From: Burkholderiales bacterium
GTDB lineage: Bacteria > Pseudomonadota > Gammaproteobacteria > Burkholderiales > Ga0077523
Length of the DNA stretch: 64,000 bases
Direction of reading: 5' to 3'
NCBI GenBank assembly: GCA_022843925.1
Contig: JALHMS010000012.1
Location: 62,001-126,000 of the forward strand
Positions within the stretch are counted from its first letter, which is position 1, and each line of letters opens with the position of its first letter. Below, piece after piece: positions 8,603 to 17,383 of the stretch. The notes under the pieces were generated by a model. The model was not told the origin of the DNA. It searched no databases and worked only from the letters and a program-made list of their open reading frames with translations. A program made the position numbers and the translations under genes.

Positions 8603-9306
8603 AAGAACCTGCCGGAGATGATCCGGAAGCCCACGGTGAGCCATTCCGTCCGGTTCGTGCCGTTCCACTGGAATCCGTAGGTGCTGTCCACCTGCAGGCG
8701 GTCGGGGATGATCCAGTACCGCACGCCCACCTGCGAGAAGCGGTCGAAGCCCGTGGCGCCGTACAACTCGCCCAGCAGCACCGTTCGTTGGGTCAGGTAG
8801 TACTCGCCGCCGACGCCCCACGACAGGCCGCGACGTGCCTCGCTCCGGTTGTCCACCATCCCGAGATTCGTGAGGAGGACGAAGCGATCGTCTGCGAACG
8901 ACCTGGAGATCGGTGCGTAGAAGTAGCGGTTGGCCAGGAGGTTCTCTCCCAACGCGATGTCGGCATGAGCGATCACCCCGGCTGCGAGACCCCAACCCCA
9001 ATCGTTGGTGGTCAGTTCCCGGAACAGCATCTTGCCCTGCAACTGGTAGTCACGCTGGCCTGCCTGTCCCGCCGCGGACTGCATACCGCCACCGGCAGTG
9101 ATTTCGACGCCACCCACGTTGCAGGCGGGAAGGGCCCAGAACTCGCGGCTGCCCGGATTGCGCTTCAGCCAGGTCTCGACCTGACACGCGCCTGGGTCCG
9201 TGACGCGTGCATCGTCGACGACGAAGGGGCGTGCGGCAAACGAGAACGAGGCGTGCAGTGTTCCCAGAGCGAGCGCCCCGAGAACGCAAGGGAAGTGGAG
9301 GCGCAA
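8599..9306 (-). CDS. Outer-membrane beta-barrel-like protein
   Basis: A 235-residue exported protein. Residues 1-24 form a signal peptide (cut near SFA-A). The rest alternates aromatic and polar residues as in a beta-barrel, with repeated glycine-rich strands, and ends in an aromatic residue (GRFF), the usual outer-membrane C-terminal signal. Two cysteines (ACQVE and PACNV) lie early in the mature chain. No specific family is recognised; it resembles the uncharacterised transporter/porin-like proteins common in betaproteobacteria. The stop overlaps that of the convergent gene. No operon partner is evident. Confidence 0.65.
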   Translation of the reverse strand: MRLHFPCVLGALALGTLHASFSFAARPFVVDDARVTDPGACQVETWLKRNPGSREFWALPACNVGGVEITAGGGMQSAAGQAGQRDYQLQGKMLFRELTTNDWGWGLAAGVIAHADIALGENLLANRYFYAPISRSFADDRFVLLTNLGMVDNRSEARRGLSWGVGGEYYLTQRTVLLGELYGATGFDRFSQVGVRYWIIPDRLQVDSTYGFQWNGTNRTEWLTVGFRIISGRFF

Positions 9307-9364
9307 TGCTCTCTCTTGTCGACAGGTGGATTCGGCGGGCGCCCTCAGCGCCTTATGCCGGTGA

Positions 9365-9628
9365 TCACTTCGACGCCGCGGGCTCCGCTTCCGAAAGATG
9401 CAGCGCCATGTCCAGCAGCTGACCCTTGGCGGTGTAGTACCGGTCGAGGCGCCATTCGTCGAGCAGTTCGAGCGCCAGCTTGAAGACGTCGTAGTCGAGG
9501 CGGTAGAGATCGGCGAGGAGGAAGCTCTCTTCGGTTTCGAGCGCCAGGACGAAACGAACGAGGATCCGGGAGGACGCTCCGGTCGGGTTGGCGGCGAGGT
9601 ACTTGCGAATCTTCTTGATGGCGGTCAT
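9365..9628 (-). CDS. Small protein of unknown function
   Basis: An 87-residue cytoplasmic protein starting at ATG 9628. It is mostly helical with a basic N-terminus (MTAIKKIRKYL), then LALETEESFLLADLYRLDYD and a leucine-rich second half. No family is recognised. It lies 58 bases from the outer-membrane protein gene on the same strand and could share a transcript with it. A much longer open frame exists upstream but is a shadow of the DUF2252 gene. The 236 bases upstream (9629-9864) show no gene. Confidence 0.6.
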   Translation of the reverse strand: MTAIKKIRKYLAANPTGASSRILVRFVLALETEESFLLADLYRLDYDVFKLALELLDEWRLDRYYTAKGQLLDMALHLSEAEPAASK

Positions 9629-9864
9629 CGGCGTCGTCGCTTTCGGTCTGGGTTGTGGCAACTGCGGGCGGCCTGTCGAGGTGACGGACGGACTGGCCGC
9701 GCCGATCGGCGTCGGTACGGAAACGCATCCGATCGCGTCGAAACTGCGTGCAATCCCGTGATGGCGGGCATCGCAGCCCTGCGGCGCACCATACAGGAGC
9801 CGGAAGGTAACCGGAATGTGAGTGGGGCGCCGATGCGCCGATCGGACCATGGTCCCCTGAAGTG

Positions 9865-11055
9865 CTATTGCAATGGCATCTCGCCCGCAGCGACGAACGC
9901 CTCCCAATCCGCGACGACCTCCAGCGCGAGTCGCCGGGCGATGGACAGCAACGGCTGCCGCCACGCCCGGGACGCTCCGAACGCCACGAGCGCATCGGCG
10001 TCCGCGGAGCCCTGTCGACCCGCGCTCCGCAACTGTGCCCACGCGACGACATCGGCCATGGTGCGGATGACGTCGCGGAATCGATCGAGCGAGTCGCGCG
10101 TCCGGTCGAGTTCGACGCGATCCTCCCCAGGCTGGAGTTCCCGCAGCACGAAGGCGTCGCGGCCCAGCGTGACCGGGTGCAGGAACGCCATCGATGCCGC
10201 CTGCATGCGCTGCTGCAGCGTGGCGATCCGCACGGCTTCGTCGCGCCATGGGGGTTGTGCGAGGGGTACGCGCGACGCGAGCGCCGACGCCCCCGCGCGT
10301 TTCAGATCGAGCAGATAGTGGCCGTCGGGTGCACCGCGGCCCCGCACGAGGATCGCGTACCGCTCCGTGCCGAGGCTGCCGGTGCCGGCGATGCGATCCG
10401 CCACGTCGATGACCTCGAAGAAATCGGGCTCGGACTGCGTCGCAGCGAACGCCCCCATGAACGCACGGACCCGGCTCGCCTGGGCGGGCGTCGTGGGCAG
10501 CGCCTTGCCCGAATCGACCCGCAACGCGAGTTTCGAGCCCTGGCCCACGGTGCGCTTGCGAAGGAACTCCGCCCGGCGGCGTTCGTGCAGTTGCCCGAGC
10601 AGGTCTGCCACGGCGCCGGTGGCGGTTTCGCGCTCGACCCAGCGAGCCTTGCCGGCGGCGAGGGCGTCGGCGTACCGGTCGATGAAGTCGCCGCACAGCG
10701 CGTCCGACTCGTGCTCCGGGAGCCCGAGGTCGCGCGCCGCGGTGTGCAGGCTCGCGAGAAAGCGCACGAGATCCCACGAGGCGGGGGCGAGGGCGGCTTC
10801 GTCGAAATCGTTGATGTCGAAGTGGACCAGCCGGTTGTCGGCCTTGTAGCTGCCGAAGTTCTCGAAGTGGAGATCGCCGCAGGCCCATGCGGGCGGGCTC
10901 TCCGGGAGTTCCGACCGGGCGAGCGAAGCCTGGAAGAGATGACAGCTGCCGCGCAGGAACGCGAAGGGACTCGTCCGCATCCTCGCGTACTTCATCGCCA
11001 GGCGACGCGGATCACGGCCGGCATTGAAGGCGGCGACGCGCTCGACGACGTTCAT
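9865..11055 (-). CDS. DUF2252 family protein
   Basis: A 396-residue protein with the DUF2252 pattern, a kinase-like fold related to aminoglycoside phosphotransferases. KYARMRTSPFAFLRGS lies near residue 22, the GDLHFENFGS loop resembles the HGDLHxxN catalytic loop, and DINDFDEA resembles the metal-binding aspartate. The family is common, but its substrate is unknown. I chose ATG 11055 (MNVVERV); in-frame sequence upstream overlaps the neighbouring gene and is low complexity. The LprI-like gene lies just upstream on the same strand (28-base gap). Confidence 0.85.
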   Translation of the reverse strand: MNVVERVAAFNAGRDPRRLAMKYARMRTSPFAFLRGSCHLFQASLARSELPESPPAWACGDLHFENFGSYKADNRLVHFDINDFDEAALAPASWDLVRFLASLHTAARDLGLPEHESDALCGDFIDRYADALAAGKARWVERETATGAVADLLGQLHERRRAEFLRKRTVGQGSKLALRVDSGKALPTTPAQASRVRAFMGAFAATQSEPDFFEVIDVADRIAGTGSLGTERYAILVRGRGAPDGHYLLDLKRAGASALASRVPLAQPPWRDEAVRIATLQQRMQAASMAFLHPVTLGRDAFVLRELQPGEDRVELDRTRDSLDRFRDVIRTMADVVAWAQLRSAGRQGSADADALVAFGASRAWRQPLLSIARRLALEVVADWEAFVAAGEMPLQ

Positions 11056-11083
11056 CGCATGCGACGCCGTCCGGCGATGGCGT

Positions 11084-11857
11084 TCAGCAGTTGGCGTCGC
11101 TGATCCAACCGACCGACTTCCCGTTGACGTCGAGCACCTGCGTGGCGCCTGGGCAGCCCGTGGGCGGGGCGTCACCGCCGATGTGATAGACGGGCCCCGG
11201 GGGCGGGAGCACTTCGCCGGGGGCGCGTGGCTCGAACCGGAACACCTTGTGCCCTTCGATGTGCGCGATGCACACGTACTCCTTCATCTGCCAGTCGACG
11301 AGGTGCAGACCCACCGACTCGCCATCGCCCGAGGGCCATGCCACCATCAGGCGCGCGACCGGGTTCGGCGTCTCTTCCCGGCAGGCGCGCAGGGCCCGCT
11401 GGTAGCGCGAGAGGTCCCGGGTCCAGCCGCGCCCCGCCGCGGTGATGGGGAGGATGCTCTCGTCCACGCGCGCCCGTCCGCCCGACCTCGGGTACTCGGG
11501 CCGCGATTCGAGTGCGGCGATCCGATGGTGATATCGGCCGGTCAGACAAGCCACCGGATCGGAGGCGCTGCGACAGTCGGACAGGGCGTTCCACCAGTTC
11601 TGCTGCTCGGCATCGAGGACCTTCTGACCCTGCGGGTTGGCGGACTTCAGCAGCTTTGCCCGTGCCACGGCGAGTTGGAGATCGAGGTCCGCGAGGCGCG
11701 GGGATGCGCATACCGTCTTCTCGGTCCAGGACTTCGCCTTCCTGCATACGAAGCTCGGTGCGGCAGCGAGGGTGCTGCAGAAAGCCAGCCCTGCCACGAG
11801 CAGAAGGGCCTGGCCGGCACGCGCCCGCCGCGCCGGGCTGGGGTGGAGCGTTGTCAC
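11084..11857 (-). CDS. Secreted LprI/DUF1311-domain protein
   Basis: A 257-residue exported protein. A signal peptide covers about residues 1-32 (arginine-rich start, then LLLVAGLAF, cut near LAAA). Residues 35-110 match the LprI-like/DUF1311 pattern: FVCRKAKSWTEKTVCA, LADLDLQLA and the later cysteine pair DCRS and VACL. LprI proteins have been linked to lysozyme inhibition, but most members are uncharacterised. The C-terminal half (about 130-257) is not recognised and carries two more cysteines. It sits directly upstream of the DUF2252 gene. Confidence 0.75.
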   Translation of the reverse strand: MTTLHPSPARRARAGQALLLVAGLAFCSTLAAAPSFVCRKAKSWTEKTVCASPRLADLDLQLAVARAKLLKSANPQGQKVLDAEQQNWWNALSDCRSASDPVACLTGRYHHRIAALESRPEYPRSGGRARVDESILPITAAGRGWTRDLSRYQRALRACREETPNPVARLMVAWPSGDGESVGLHLVDWQMKEYVCIAHIEGHKVFRFEPRAPGEVLPPPGPVYHIGGDAPPTGCPGATQVLDVNGKSVGWISDANC

Positions 11858-11984
11858 GGCGGTGTTTCCGGAGTGAGTTCGTGAGGGGTGACGTCATGCA
11901 GCTGCGAATCGTGGTGCCGGGACCCGTACCTGGGGGACGCCTCTGTCTTCGCCCGATTATAGGACCCGATCCCTGGGGGGCAGC

Positions 11985-12719
11985 GTGACGGCAGACCGGG
12001 ACGGCTGCGCCGGTATCGACGGCTGTCGGGGGGGCTGGGCCGTCGCGGTCGTGGCCGTGGAGGGGGTGAACGATGCGGCCCCTCGCACCGTGCGACTCAC
12101 CGTGGTCCCGGACTTCGCGGAAGCGCTGACCCTGGCGGGAGATGCGCAATGCATCGCCGTCGACATGCCCATCGGGCTGCTGTCCAGTCCCCGACCCGGC
12201 GGCCGCGACTGCGACCGCGCGGCCCGGGCACTCCTCGGACGCCAGGGCAGCAGCGTGTTCAGTCCACCCGCCCGTCCGGCGCTTGCCGCCACCGACTACC
12301 GCGAGGCGCAGCGGCTGCAGGGCGCTGGCCTGTCGATCCAGACCTGGAACATCGTGCCGCGCATCCGCGAGGTCGATGCGGTGATGACGCCTTCGCTGCA
12401 GCGCTTGGTGTTGGAGGCCCATCCGGAACTGGCTTTCCGGACACTGGCCGGCCCGGGGGCGGCGTTGGCGAGGAAGGCGTCCGCAGAAGGATTCGCGGAG
12501 CGGGTCGCACTGCTGACGAGGGTCCTGGGGGCGTCGATGCCCGACCTGCGTGCAGTCCGTTCCCGCCTCGGCGCCGCCCGGGTGGGGTTGGACGACCTTG
12601 CCGATGCCCTGGTGCTGGCGGACGTCGCAAGGCGTGTGGCGGGCGGTGACGCCTTCCGGGTGCCGGCGGGGGCTCCGCCGGCGGATGCACACGGGCTGCG
12701 GATGGAGATCTGGTTCTGA
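11985..12719 (+). CDS. DUF429 family protein
   Basis: A 244-residue cytoplasmic protein of the DUF429 family, predicted to adopt an RNase H-like nuclease fold. GIDGCRGGWAVAVV at the N-terminus gives the first acidic position, VDMPIGLL the second, EAHPELAF the third, and GLDDLADALVLA the last. No activity is established for the family. The start is GTG 11985 behind the G-run TGGGGGG. It is divergent from the LprI-like gene and convergent with the isochorismatase gene. Confidence 0.8.
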   Translation: MTADRDGCAGIDGCRGGWAVAVVAVEGVNDAAPRTVRLTVVPDFAEALTLAGDAQCIAVDMPIGLLSSPRPGGRDCDRAARALLGRQGSSVFSPPARPALAATDYREAQRLQGAGLSIQTWNIVPRIREVDAVMTPSLQRLVLEAHPELAFRTLAGPGAALARKASAEGFAERVALLTRVLGASMPDLRAVRSRLGAARVGLDDLADALVLADVARRVAGGDAFRVPAGAPPADAHGLRMEIWF

Positions 12720-12739
12720 CGCGGCCGTCGCGACCGGCG

Positions 12740-13291
12740 TCAGCGCAGGAAGTCCCGCAGGACTTCGCGGAAGCGTGCGTCGCCGGCACGCCGCAACCAC
12801 TCGAACCCCACCATCTCGCGATTGACGATCTCGATTCCGTGGGACCGCATGCGTTCGAGTGCGAGGCGCCGGCTCTCCGGATCCCGCGATCCGACGGCCT
12901 CGGCGACGACGAACACCTGATGGCCGGCGTGTCGCAGGTCGAGTGCCGTCTGCATTACGCACACGTGGGCTTCGGTGCCGCACACGACCATCTGGCGGCG
13001 CGACCAGGCGGGCAGTCCGGCGAAGCAGCCGTCGGCGAAGCACGAGAAGTGGATCTTGCTGCGCAGGCCTTCGGGCGGCAGTTCGGCCGCGAGTGCCGGC
13101 ACCGTGCGGCCGAGGCCGTCGGGATACTGCTCCGAGGCGAGTACCGGCACGTCGAGTCGCTTCGCCAGGCGCACGAGCCAGAGGCACTGTTCGAGAACGC
13201 GGTCGGCATCGTGGATCGCGGGGTGCAGTCGCGACTGGACGTCCACCACCAGCAGCGTCGACTCGGCCACATCGAGGAGGGCTTCGCTCAT
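12740..13291 (-). CDS. Isochorismatase-family hydrolase
   Basis: A 183-residue cysteine hydrolase. The catalytic triad is visible as D17 (LLVVDVQSRL), K79 (RSKIHFSCFAD) and C111 (CGTEAHVCVMQ). Members hydrolyse isochorismate, nicotinamide or related amides; this short form resembles the YcaC/hydrolase branch of unknown substrate. Its ATG overlaps the stop of the thioredoxin-like gene (ATGA, 13288-13291), so it is the last of three coupled genes with the sulfurtransferase and the redoxin. Confidence 0.88.
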   Translation of the reverse strand: MSEALLDVAESTLLVVDVQSRLHPAIHDADRVLEQCLWLVRLAKRLDVPVLASEQYPDGLGRTVPALAAELPPEGLRSKIHFSCFADGCFAGLPAWSRRQMVVCGTEAHVCVMQTALDLRHAGHQVFVVAEAVGSRDPESRRLALERMRSHGIEIVNREMVGFEWLRRAGDARFREVLRDFLR

Positions 13292-13779
13292 GGCGTGAAG
13301 TACGGCGCCAGGATTTCGCGCATCCGCGGCATCGTCTTCGCGCCCCAGTACTTCTCGCGGACGATGCCTTCGCGGTCGATCAGGAAGGCGGTCGGGGTGG
13401 GATAGCGGCGCTCGAAGCCGCATTCGGTCAGTTCGTCGACCATGCCGCCCTGGAGGTTGTAGATGCCGAGCATGCGCGCGACCCGGCCCTTGTCCTTCAA
13501 CTGGTCGACGCCGAGCATGATGACGACCAGCCCCTTGGGTCCATAGGTCTCGACGGCGGATTCGAGGGAGCCGATCTCCAGCGCGCAGTGCCGGCAGTAG
13601 CTCGAATAGAAGTTCACGAGGACCACCTTCCCGCGATGCTCGGCCAGATCGAAGTCGTCGCCGGAGACCAGCAGCCCCTTGAGCGGTGGGGCGGGCTGCC
13701 CGATCTCTACCGCCCCGTGGGCGAAGGCGGCGGCGAGCACGAGGACCAGCGCCAGCAGGCGCACTGCGACGGCGCTCAT
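13288..13779 (-). CDS. Exported TlpA-like thioredoxin-fold protein
   Basis: A 163-residue protein with an N-terminal signal or anchor (residues 1-21, AVRLLALVLVLAAAFA) and a thioredoxin fold with active site YCRHC (C62, C65). It probably acts as a periplasmic thiol-disulfide protein of the TlpA/AhpC-TSA type. The ATG (13779) overlaps the stop of the sulfurtransferase gene, and its stop overlaps the start of the isochorismatase gene: all three are translationally coupled. Confidence 0.87.
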   Translation of the reverse strand: MSAVAVRLLALVLVLAAAFAHGAVEIGQPAPPLKGLLVSGDDFDLAEHRGKVVLVNFYSSYCRHCALEIGSLESAVETYGPKGLVVIMLGVDQLKDKGRVARMLGIYNLQGGMVDELTECGFERRYPTPTAFLIDREGIVREKYWGAKTMPRMREILAPYFTP

Positions 13780-14666
13780 GCGGCGGCGCCCGGGATGGCC
13801 ATGGGCAGGGCGGGATCGGGTGCCCACTCGGAGAGCGAGGCGTCGTACAGGCGGACGTCGCGATGACCGAGCATGGTCAGAAGCATCGTCACGCTCGAGG
13901 CCGCGATGCCGCCCCCGCAGTAGGTGATCACCTTCGGCTTCGCGAGCGGTTCCGCAAGCATCGTGCGGATCTCTTCGATCGGTCGGAACCGGTTGTCCGC
14001 GCCCACCATGGCCGCGGCCGCCACATTGATGCTGCCGGCGATGTGCCCGGGTCGGCCGTAATTCGTGGTACCGCCCCCCGCGTGCTGTTCGGGGCGCAGG
14101 GCGTTGAGGGTGCAGACGTCGCCGGCGCCGATGCCGGCCAGCACGTCGCCCTTCGCGGCGACCATCTCGGGGTGGAAGCGTGCGGTGAACACCTTGCGTT
14201 CCGGGGCGGCGACGGGCCCGGTCTCGACGGGGCGGCCCTCGGCGACCCAGTGCTGGAACCCGCCATCGAGGACGACGGCGCGTTCGTGCCCGAACACCCG
14301 GAGCATCCACCAGAGGCGGGTGGCCCACCAGTGGAAGGCGGTCGAGTAGCAGACCACCGTGGTGTCGTCACCCACGCCCAGGCGCGCCATGCCGTCGGCA
14401 AAGCGCTCGGCCGAGGGGAGCATGAAATGCAGCGGATGCTCGGGATCGGATAGGTCGGCATCGATGTCGGCAAAGCGCGCACCCGGGATGTGTCCCTTCT
14501 CGAAATCCGCCCGCCCCGACAGCACGTCGTAGGGTACGGGGGGCACCGGGTCCACCGGGCGGGGGAGTAGATGGGTCGTGGCGTCCAGGACGACGACCTC
14601 CGAATCGTTGCGGTGCGCCGCAAGCCACGCGGCATCGACGATGAAGCTGGTGGGCGTTGAGGTCAT
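13776..14666 (-). CDS. Two-domain sulfurtransferase (rhodanese family)
   Basis: A 296-residue tandem rhodanese. The C-terminal domain has the active loop YCGGGIAAS with catalytic C249; the N-terminal domain (from about residue 5) contains VVLDATTH, HIPGARFADID and VCYSTAFHWWATRLW and is the inactive partner. Such enzymes move sulfane sulfur from thiosulfate or 3-mercaptopyruvate. The loop differs from the CGSGVTA of classical SseA, so the donor is open. ATG 14666 is preceded by AAAGGCTCC. It is the first gene of a three-gene coupled operon. Confidence 0.88.
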   Translation of the reverse strand: MTSTPTSFIVDAAWLAAHRNDSEVVVLDATTHLLPRPVDPVPPVPYDVLSGRADFEKGHIPGARFADIDADLSDPEHPLHFMLPSAERFADGMARLGVGDDTTVVCYSTAFHWWATRLWWMLRVFGHERAVVLDGGFQHWVAEGRPVETGPVAAPERKVFTARFHPEMVAAKGDVLAGIGAGDVCTLNALRPEQHAGGGTTNYGRPGHIAGSINVAAAAMVGADNRFRPIEEIRTMLAEPLAKPKVITYCGGGIAASSVTMLLTMLGHRDVRLYDASLSEWAPDPALPMAIPGAAA

Positions 14667-14826
14667 CGCGTAGGAGCCTTTCCGGTGGAAGAACGGGGGA
14701 TTCTGGGGCGACACCGGGCCGTGGGCAAGCGCACGGAGGCGGTGCGCGGCATGCGGCTGCCGGGCAAGTCCCGGATTTGTCGCCGATTTTCAATCGCGCA
14801 GTGGACAGGATGTGCCCCAATTGGGT

Positions 14827-14842
14827 TCAATACCGGTTTTGA
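14827..14842. promoter_or_regulatory. Candidate operator in a divergent intergenic region
   Basis: The 248-base region 14667-14914 between the divergent sulfurtransferase and hydrolase genes contains TCAATACCGGTTTTGA, a 16-bp near-perfect palindrome (14 of 16 positions symmetric). A second palindrome, CCCAATTGGG, lies at 14816-14825. This stretch is lower in G+C than its surroundings. The pattern suits a dimeric repressor or activator, but no regulator gene is next to it. This is inference from symmetry only. Confidence 0.4.
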
Positions 14843-14914
14843 GAGGGTCTTCGGCGGTGGGAGCGGAGGAGCTCCGCGCATCCGCAGAACCGCTTTCCAG
14901 GGGGATTCCGCTTC

Positions 14915-15763
14915 ATGGACGACTTCACCGCGGCATTCGAACGGCGGTACAACGCTCGCGCGGCGGTGCCTGAGCACGCACAGCACTTCGATCGTTGGAC
15001 CCGCCTTTCCAAGACCGCCCGCGACGAGCTCGACAGCGATCTCGACATCGCCTACGGCGACCACCCGATGGAGAAGATCGATCTCTTCCGGGCCGAGGGT
15101 CGGTCCCGGGCGCTGCTGATGTTCATCCATGGGGGGTATTGGCGGTCTCTCGACAAGCGCGACCACTCCTTCCTCGCGACCGAGTTCGTGAAGATGGGCG
15201 TGACCGTTGCGATGCCCAACTACGCCCTGTGCCCCTCGGTGACCGTCGAGGACATCGTCAAGCAGATGCTGCGCGCCACCGCCTGGCTCCATCGCACCGG
15301 CAGTCGCTACGGCGCCTTCGGCAACAGCCTGTACCTCGCCGGCCACTCCGCCGGCGGGCATCTCGCCGCGATGATGCTGGCCGCCCAATGGCCGCGATAC
15401 GGCGCGGATCTCCCCGAGAAGCTGGTCGAAGGGGCGATGTCCATCAGCGGCGTGTACGACCTCACGCCCATCGTCCATGTGCCGTCGATCAACACCGACG
15501 TGAAGCTCGACGACGAATCCGCCGTGCGGTTGAGCCCGGCGTTCATGCCACCGGCCACGGATGCCCCGCTGACGATCACCGTGGGCGGCCGAGAGACCGA
15601 GGGTTTCCACGAGCAGCACAACCTGATCAAGCAGCGCTGGGCCTCGGTGATCGCCGAGGATGTGCCGTCCCCGCGCGACAACCACTTCAGCATCCTCGAA
15701 GCGTTCGCGAATCCCGGCTCCGACCTCTTCCGCGCCGCGCTGCGGATGATGAAGATCGGCTGA
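14915..15763 (+). CDS. Alpha/beta hydrolase (kynurenine-formamidase-like)
   Basis: A 282-residue esterase/lipase-type hydrolase. HGGYWRSLDKRDHS is the oxyanion-hole motif, GHSAGGHLAA carries the catalytic serine, and PRDNHFSILEA near the C-terminus carries the histidine. The closest overall pattern is the bacterial alpha/beta arylformamidase type, which also uses HGGYW, but no tryptophan-pathway genes are nearby. It is cytoplasmic. A G-run upstream of ATG 14915 serves as ribosome site. A strong terminator follows at 15788. Confidence 0.82.
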   Translation: MDDFTAAFERRYNARAAVPEHAQHFDRWTRLSKTARDELDSDLDIAYGDHPMEKIDLFRAEGRSRALLMFIHGGYWRSLDKRDHSFLATEFVKMGVTVAMPNYALCPSVTVEDIVKQMLRATAWLHRTGSRYGAFGNSLYLAGHSAGGHLAAMMLAAQWPRYGADLPEKLVEGAMSISGVYDLTPIVHVPSINTDVKLDDESAVRLSPAFMPPATDAPLTITVGGRETEGFHEQHNLIKQRWASVIAEDVPSPRDNHFSILEAFANPGSDLFRAALRMMKIG

Positions 15764-15787
15764 ACGACAGCACTGCCGCCCGATCGA

Positions 15788-15815
15788 GGCCCCGCTCCGG
15801 CGGGGCCTTTTCTTT
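15788..15815 (+). terminator. Rho-independent terminator after the hydrolase gene
   Basis: An 8-bp perfect stem GGCCCCGC/GCGGGGCC with a 4-base loop is followed by TTTTCTTT. It ends the hydrolase transcript just before the radical SAM promoter. Confidence 0.85.
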
Positions 15816-15831
15816 GCGGGTGCCGCCGGTC

Positions 15832-15866
15832 TTGTCAGGTGCGCAAATGGTGTATATAAATACAGT
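15832..15866 (+). promoter_or_regulatory. Sigma-70 promoter with overlapping LexA (SOS) box
   Basis: TTGTCA (15832-15837) and TATAAA (15855-15860) are separated by 17 bases. GTGTATATAAATACAG (15850-15865) overlaps the -10 and matches the LexA consensus CTGT-N8-ACAG at all but one base, with the A/T-rich centre expected. The predicted transcription start falls at about 15867, the A of the start codon, and no Shine-Dalgarno is present. The promoter therefore looks SOS-repressed and leaderless. Confidence 0.75.
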
Positions 15867-16961
15867 ATGCAACAGCGCACCCCAGCGGATGGTGTCACCG
15901 GCCCGCGAAAGGGCCGGGGCGCCGCCAGCAACCCCGAGAACCGCTTCGCCTCCGTCCGGCGCGAAGTGGTGGACGACGGCTGGGAGCCTGTCGATGACGA
16001 CGGCCGGCCCGCGCCGCTTCGAACCCACGTCACGAGGGAGACCGCGAAGAGCATCCTCTCCCGCAACGACTCCCCGGACATCCCCTTCACCTTCTCGATC
16101 AATCCGTACCGCGGGTGCGAGCACGGCTGCGTCTACTGCTACGCCAGGCCCAGTCACGCGTATCTCGACCTCTCGCCCGGGCTCGACTTCGAGACGCGCC
16201 TCTTCGCCAAGATGAACGCTGCGGAACTCCTCCGGGAAGCCCTGCGCAAGCCGGGTCATCGCTGCGAGGCGATCGCGCTCGGTGCGAACACCGATGCCTA
16301 CCAGCCCGTCGAGCGCGACTTCCGCATCACGCGGAGTCTCCTCGAAGTTCTCGAGGCGTGCCACCACCCGGTCACGATCGTCACGAAGAACGCGCTGGTG
16401 CTGCGCGACCTCGACATCCTCGGGCGCATGGCAGCCCGCAATCTCGTGCACGTGTGCATGAGCGTCACGACGCTCGATCACGCGGTGGCGCGGCGGATGG
16501 AGCCGCGCGCGTCGAGTCCGACCCGCCGCATCGAGGCCCTGCAGGCGCTGACGGAGGCGGGTGTGCCGTGCGGCGTGATGGTGGCGCCGATCGTGCCTTT
16601 CCTGACCGATCACGAGACCGAGGCGATCCTCGAGCGCGCCGCGGGTGCAGGCGCCACGCGTGCCGGCTATGTGCTCCTGCGGCTGCCGCTCGAGATCGAC
16701 GCGCTGTTCTGCGAGTGGCTCGCGCACCATTTCCCCTTGAAGGCCGAGCACGTGATGCGCCGCGTGCGCGCCATGCGAGGCGGCCGTTCGTACGACGCCA
16801 CGTTCGGCAAGCGGATGCGCGGCGAGGGGCTCTTCGCCGATCTGCTCGCCCAGCGCTTCGGCAAGGCGTGCGATCGACTCGGTCTGAACCGCGAGCGCCG
16901 GAGTCTCGACACCACGCAGTTCCGGCCTCCGGGGCCCGCGGGCCAGCTCGATCTGTTCTGA
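15867..16961 (+). CDS. PA0069-family radical SAM protein
   Basis: A 364-residue radical SAM protein. The cluster motif is CEHGCVYC (C84, C88, C91) preceded by FSINPYRG, the signature of the PA0069/SplB-related group. KGRGAASNPENRF near residue 15 is the conserved family N-terminus, and no other start codon exists between ATG 15867 and this motif, so the start is firm. The reaction is unknown. I recall the Pseudomonas aeruginosa PA0069 gene being listed in the LexA regulon, which agrees with the LexA box directly before this gene. A role in DNA damage repair or tolerance is an inference. Confidence 0.9.
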   Translation: MQQRTPADGVTGPRKGRGAASNPENRFASVRREVVDDGWEPVDDDGRPAPLRTHVTRETAKSILSRNDSPDIPFTFSINPYRGCEHGCVYCYARPSHAYLDLSPGLDFETRLFAKMNAAELLREALRKPGHRCEAIALGANTDAYQPVERDFRITRSLLEVLEACHHPVTIVTKNALVLRDLDILGRMAARNLVHVCMSVTTLDHAVARRMEPRASSPTRRIEALQALTEAGVPCGVMVAPIVPFLTDHETEAILERAAGAGATRAGYVLLRLPLEIDALFCEWLAHHFPLKAEHVMRRVRAMRGGRSYDATFGKRMRGEGLFADLLAQRFGKACDRLGLNRERRSLDTTQFRPPGPAGQLDLF

Positions 16962-17045
16962 ATTCCAGCGCTCGTCGGTGACGCTTGCGGTCGCAGCCCG
17001 CGTTTCCGGGCGTGCCCGACCCATCCCGATTGCTTACACTGCGGC

Positions 17046-17351
17046 ATGCATCGACTCTGCACCGCCGCCACGCTGCCCGAGGCCCATCTGCTCCGCGATC
17101 TGCTCGCGCAGGCGGGCATCGAGGCCATGGTCTTCAACGAGCATGCCCAGGGCGGGCTGGGCGAGCTGCCGTTCACGCACGCGTGGCCGGAGATCTGGAT
17201 CGCGAGCCCGGCCGATTCCGATCGTGCCCGCAGCGTTGTCGCAGCGCACGAGCGGCCGGCGCCCGCCGGCCCGGACCGTCCGTGCTTCGCCTGCGGTGAA
17301 GTTAGCCCTGCCCATTTCCAGCTGTGCTGGCAGTGCGGTCGCGAGTTCTGA
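17046..17351 (+). CDS. DUF2007 protein with C-terminal zinc ribbon
   Basis: A 101-residue protein. The N-terminal part (LPEAHLLRDLLAQAGIEAMV) is the DUF2007 'putative signal transducing' fold. The C-terminus has CFACGEVSP and CWQCGREF, two CxxC knuckles that would bind one zinc. Its function is unknown. It lies 84 bases after the radical SAM gene and 32 before the deacetylase-like gene on the same strand. Confidence 0.82.
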   Translation: MHRLCTAATLPEAHLLRDLLAQAGIEAMVFNEHAQGGLGELPFTHAWPEIWIASPADSDRARSVVAAHERPAPAGPDRPCFACGEVSPAHFQLCWQCGREF

Positions 17352-17383
17352 AGAGATTCTCCTCGTCTTGGGAGGCCACGCCG

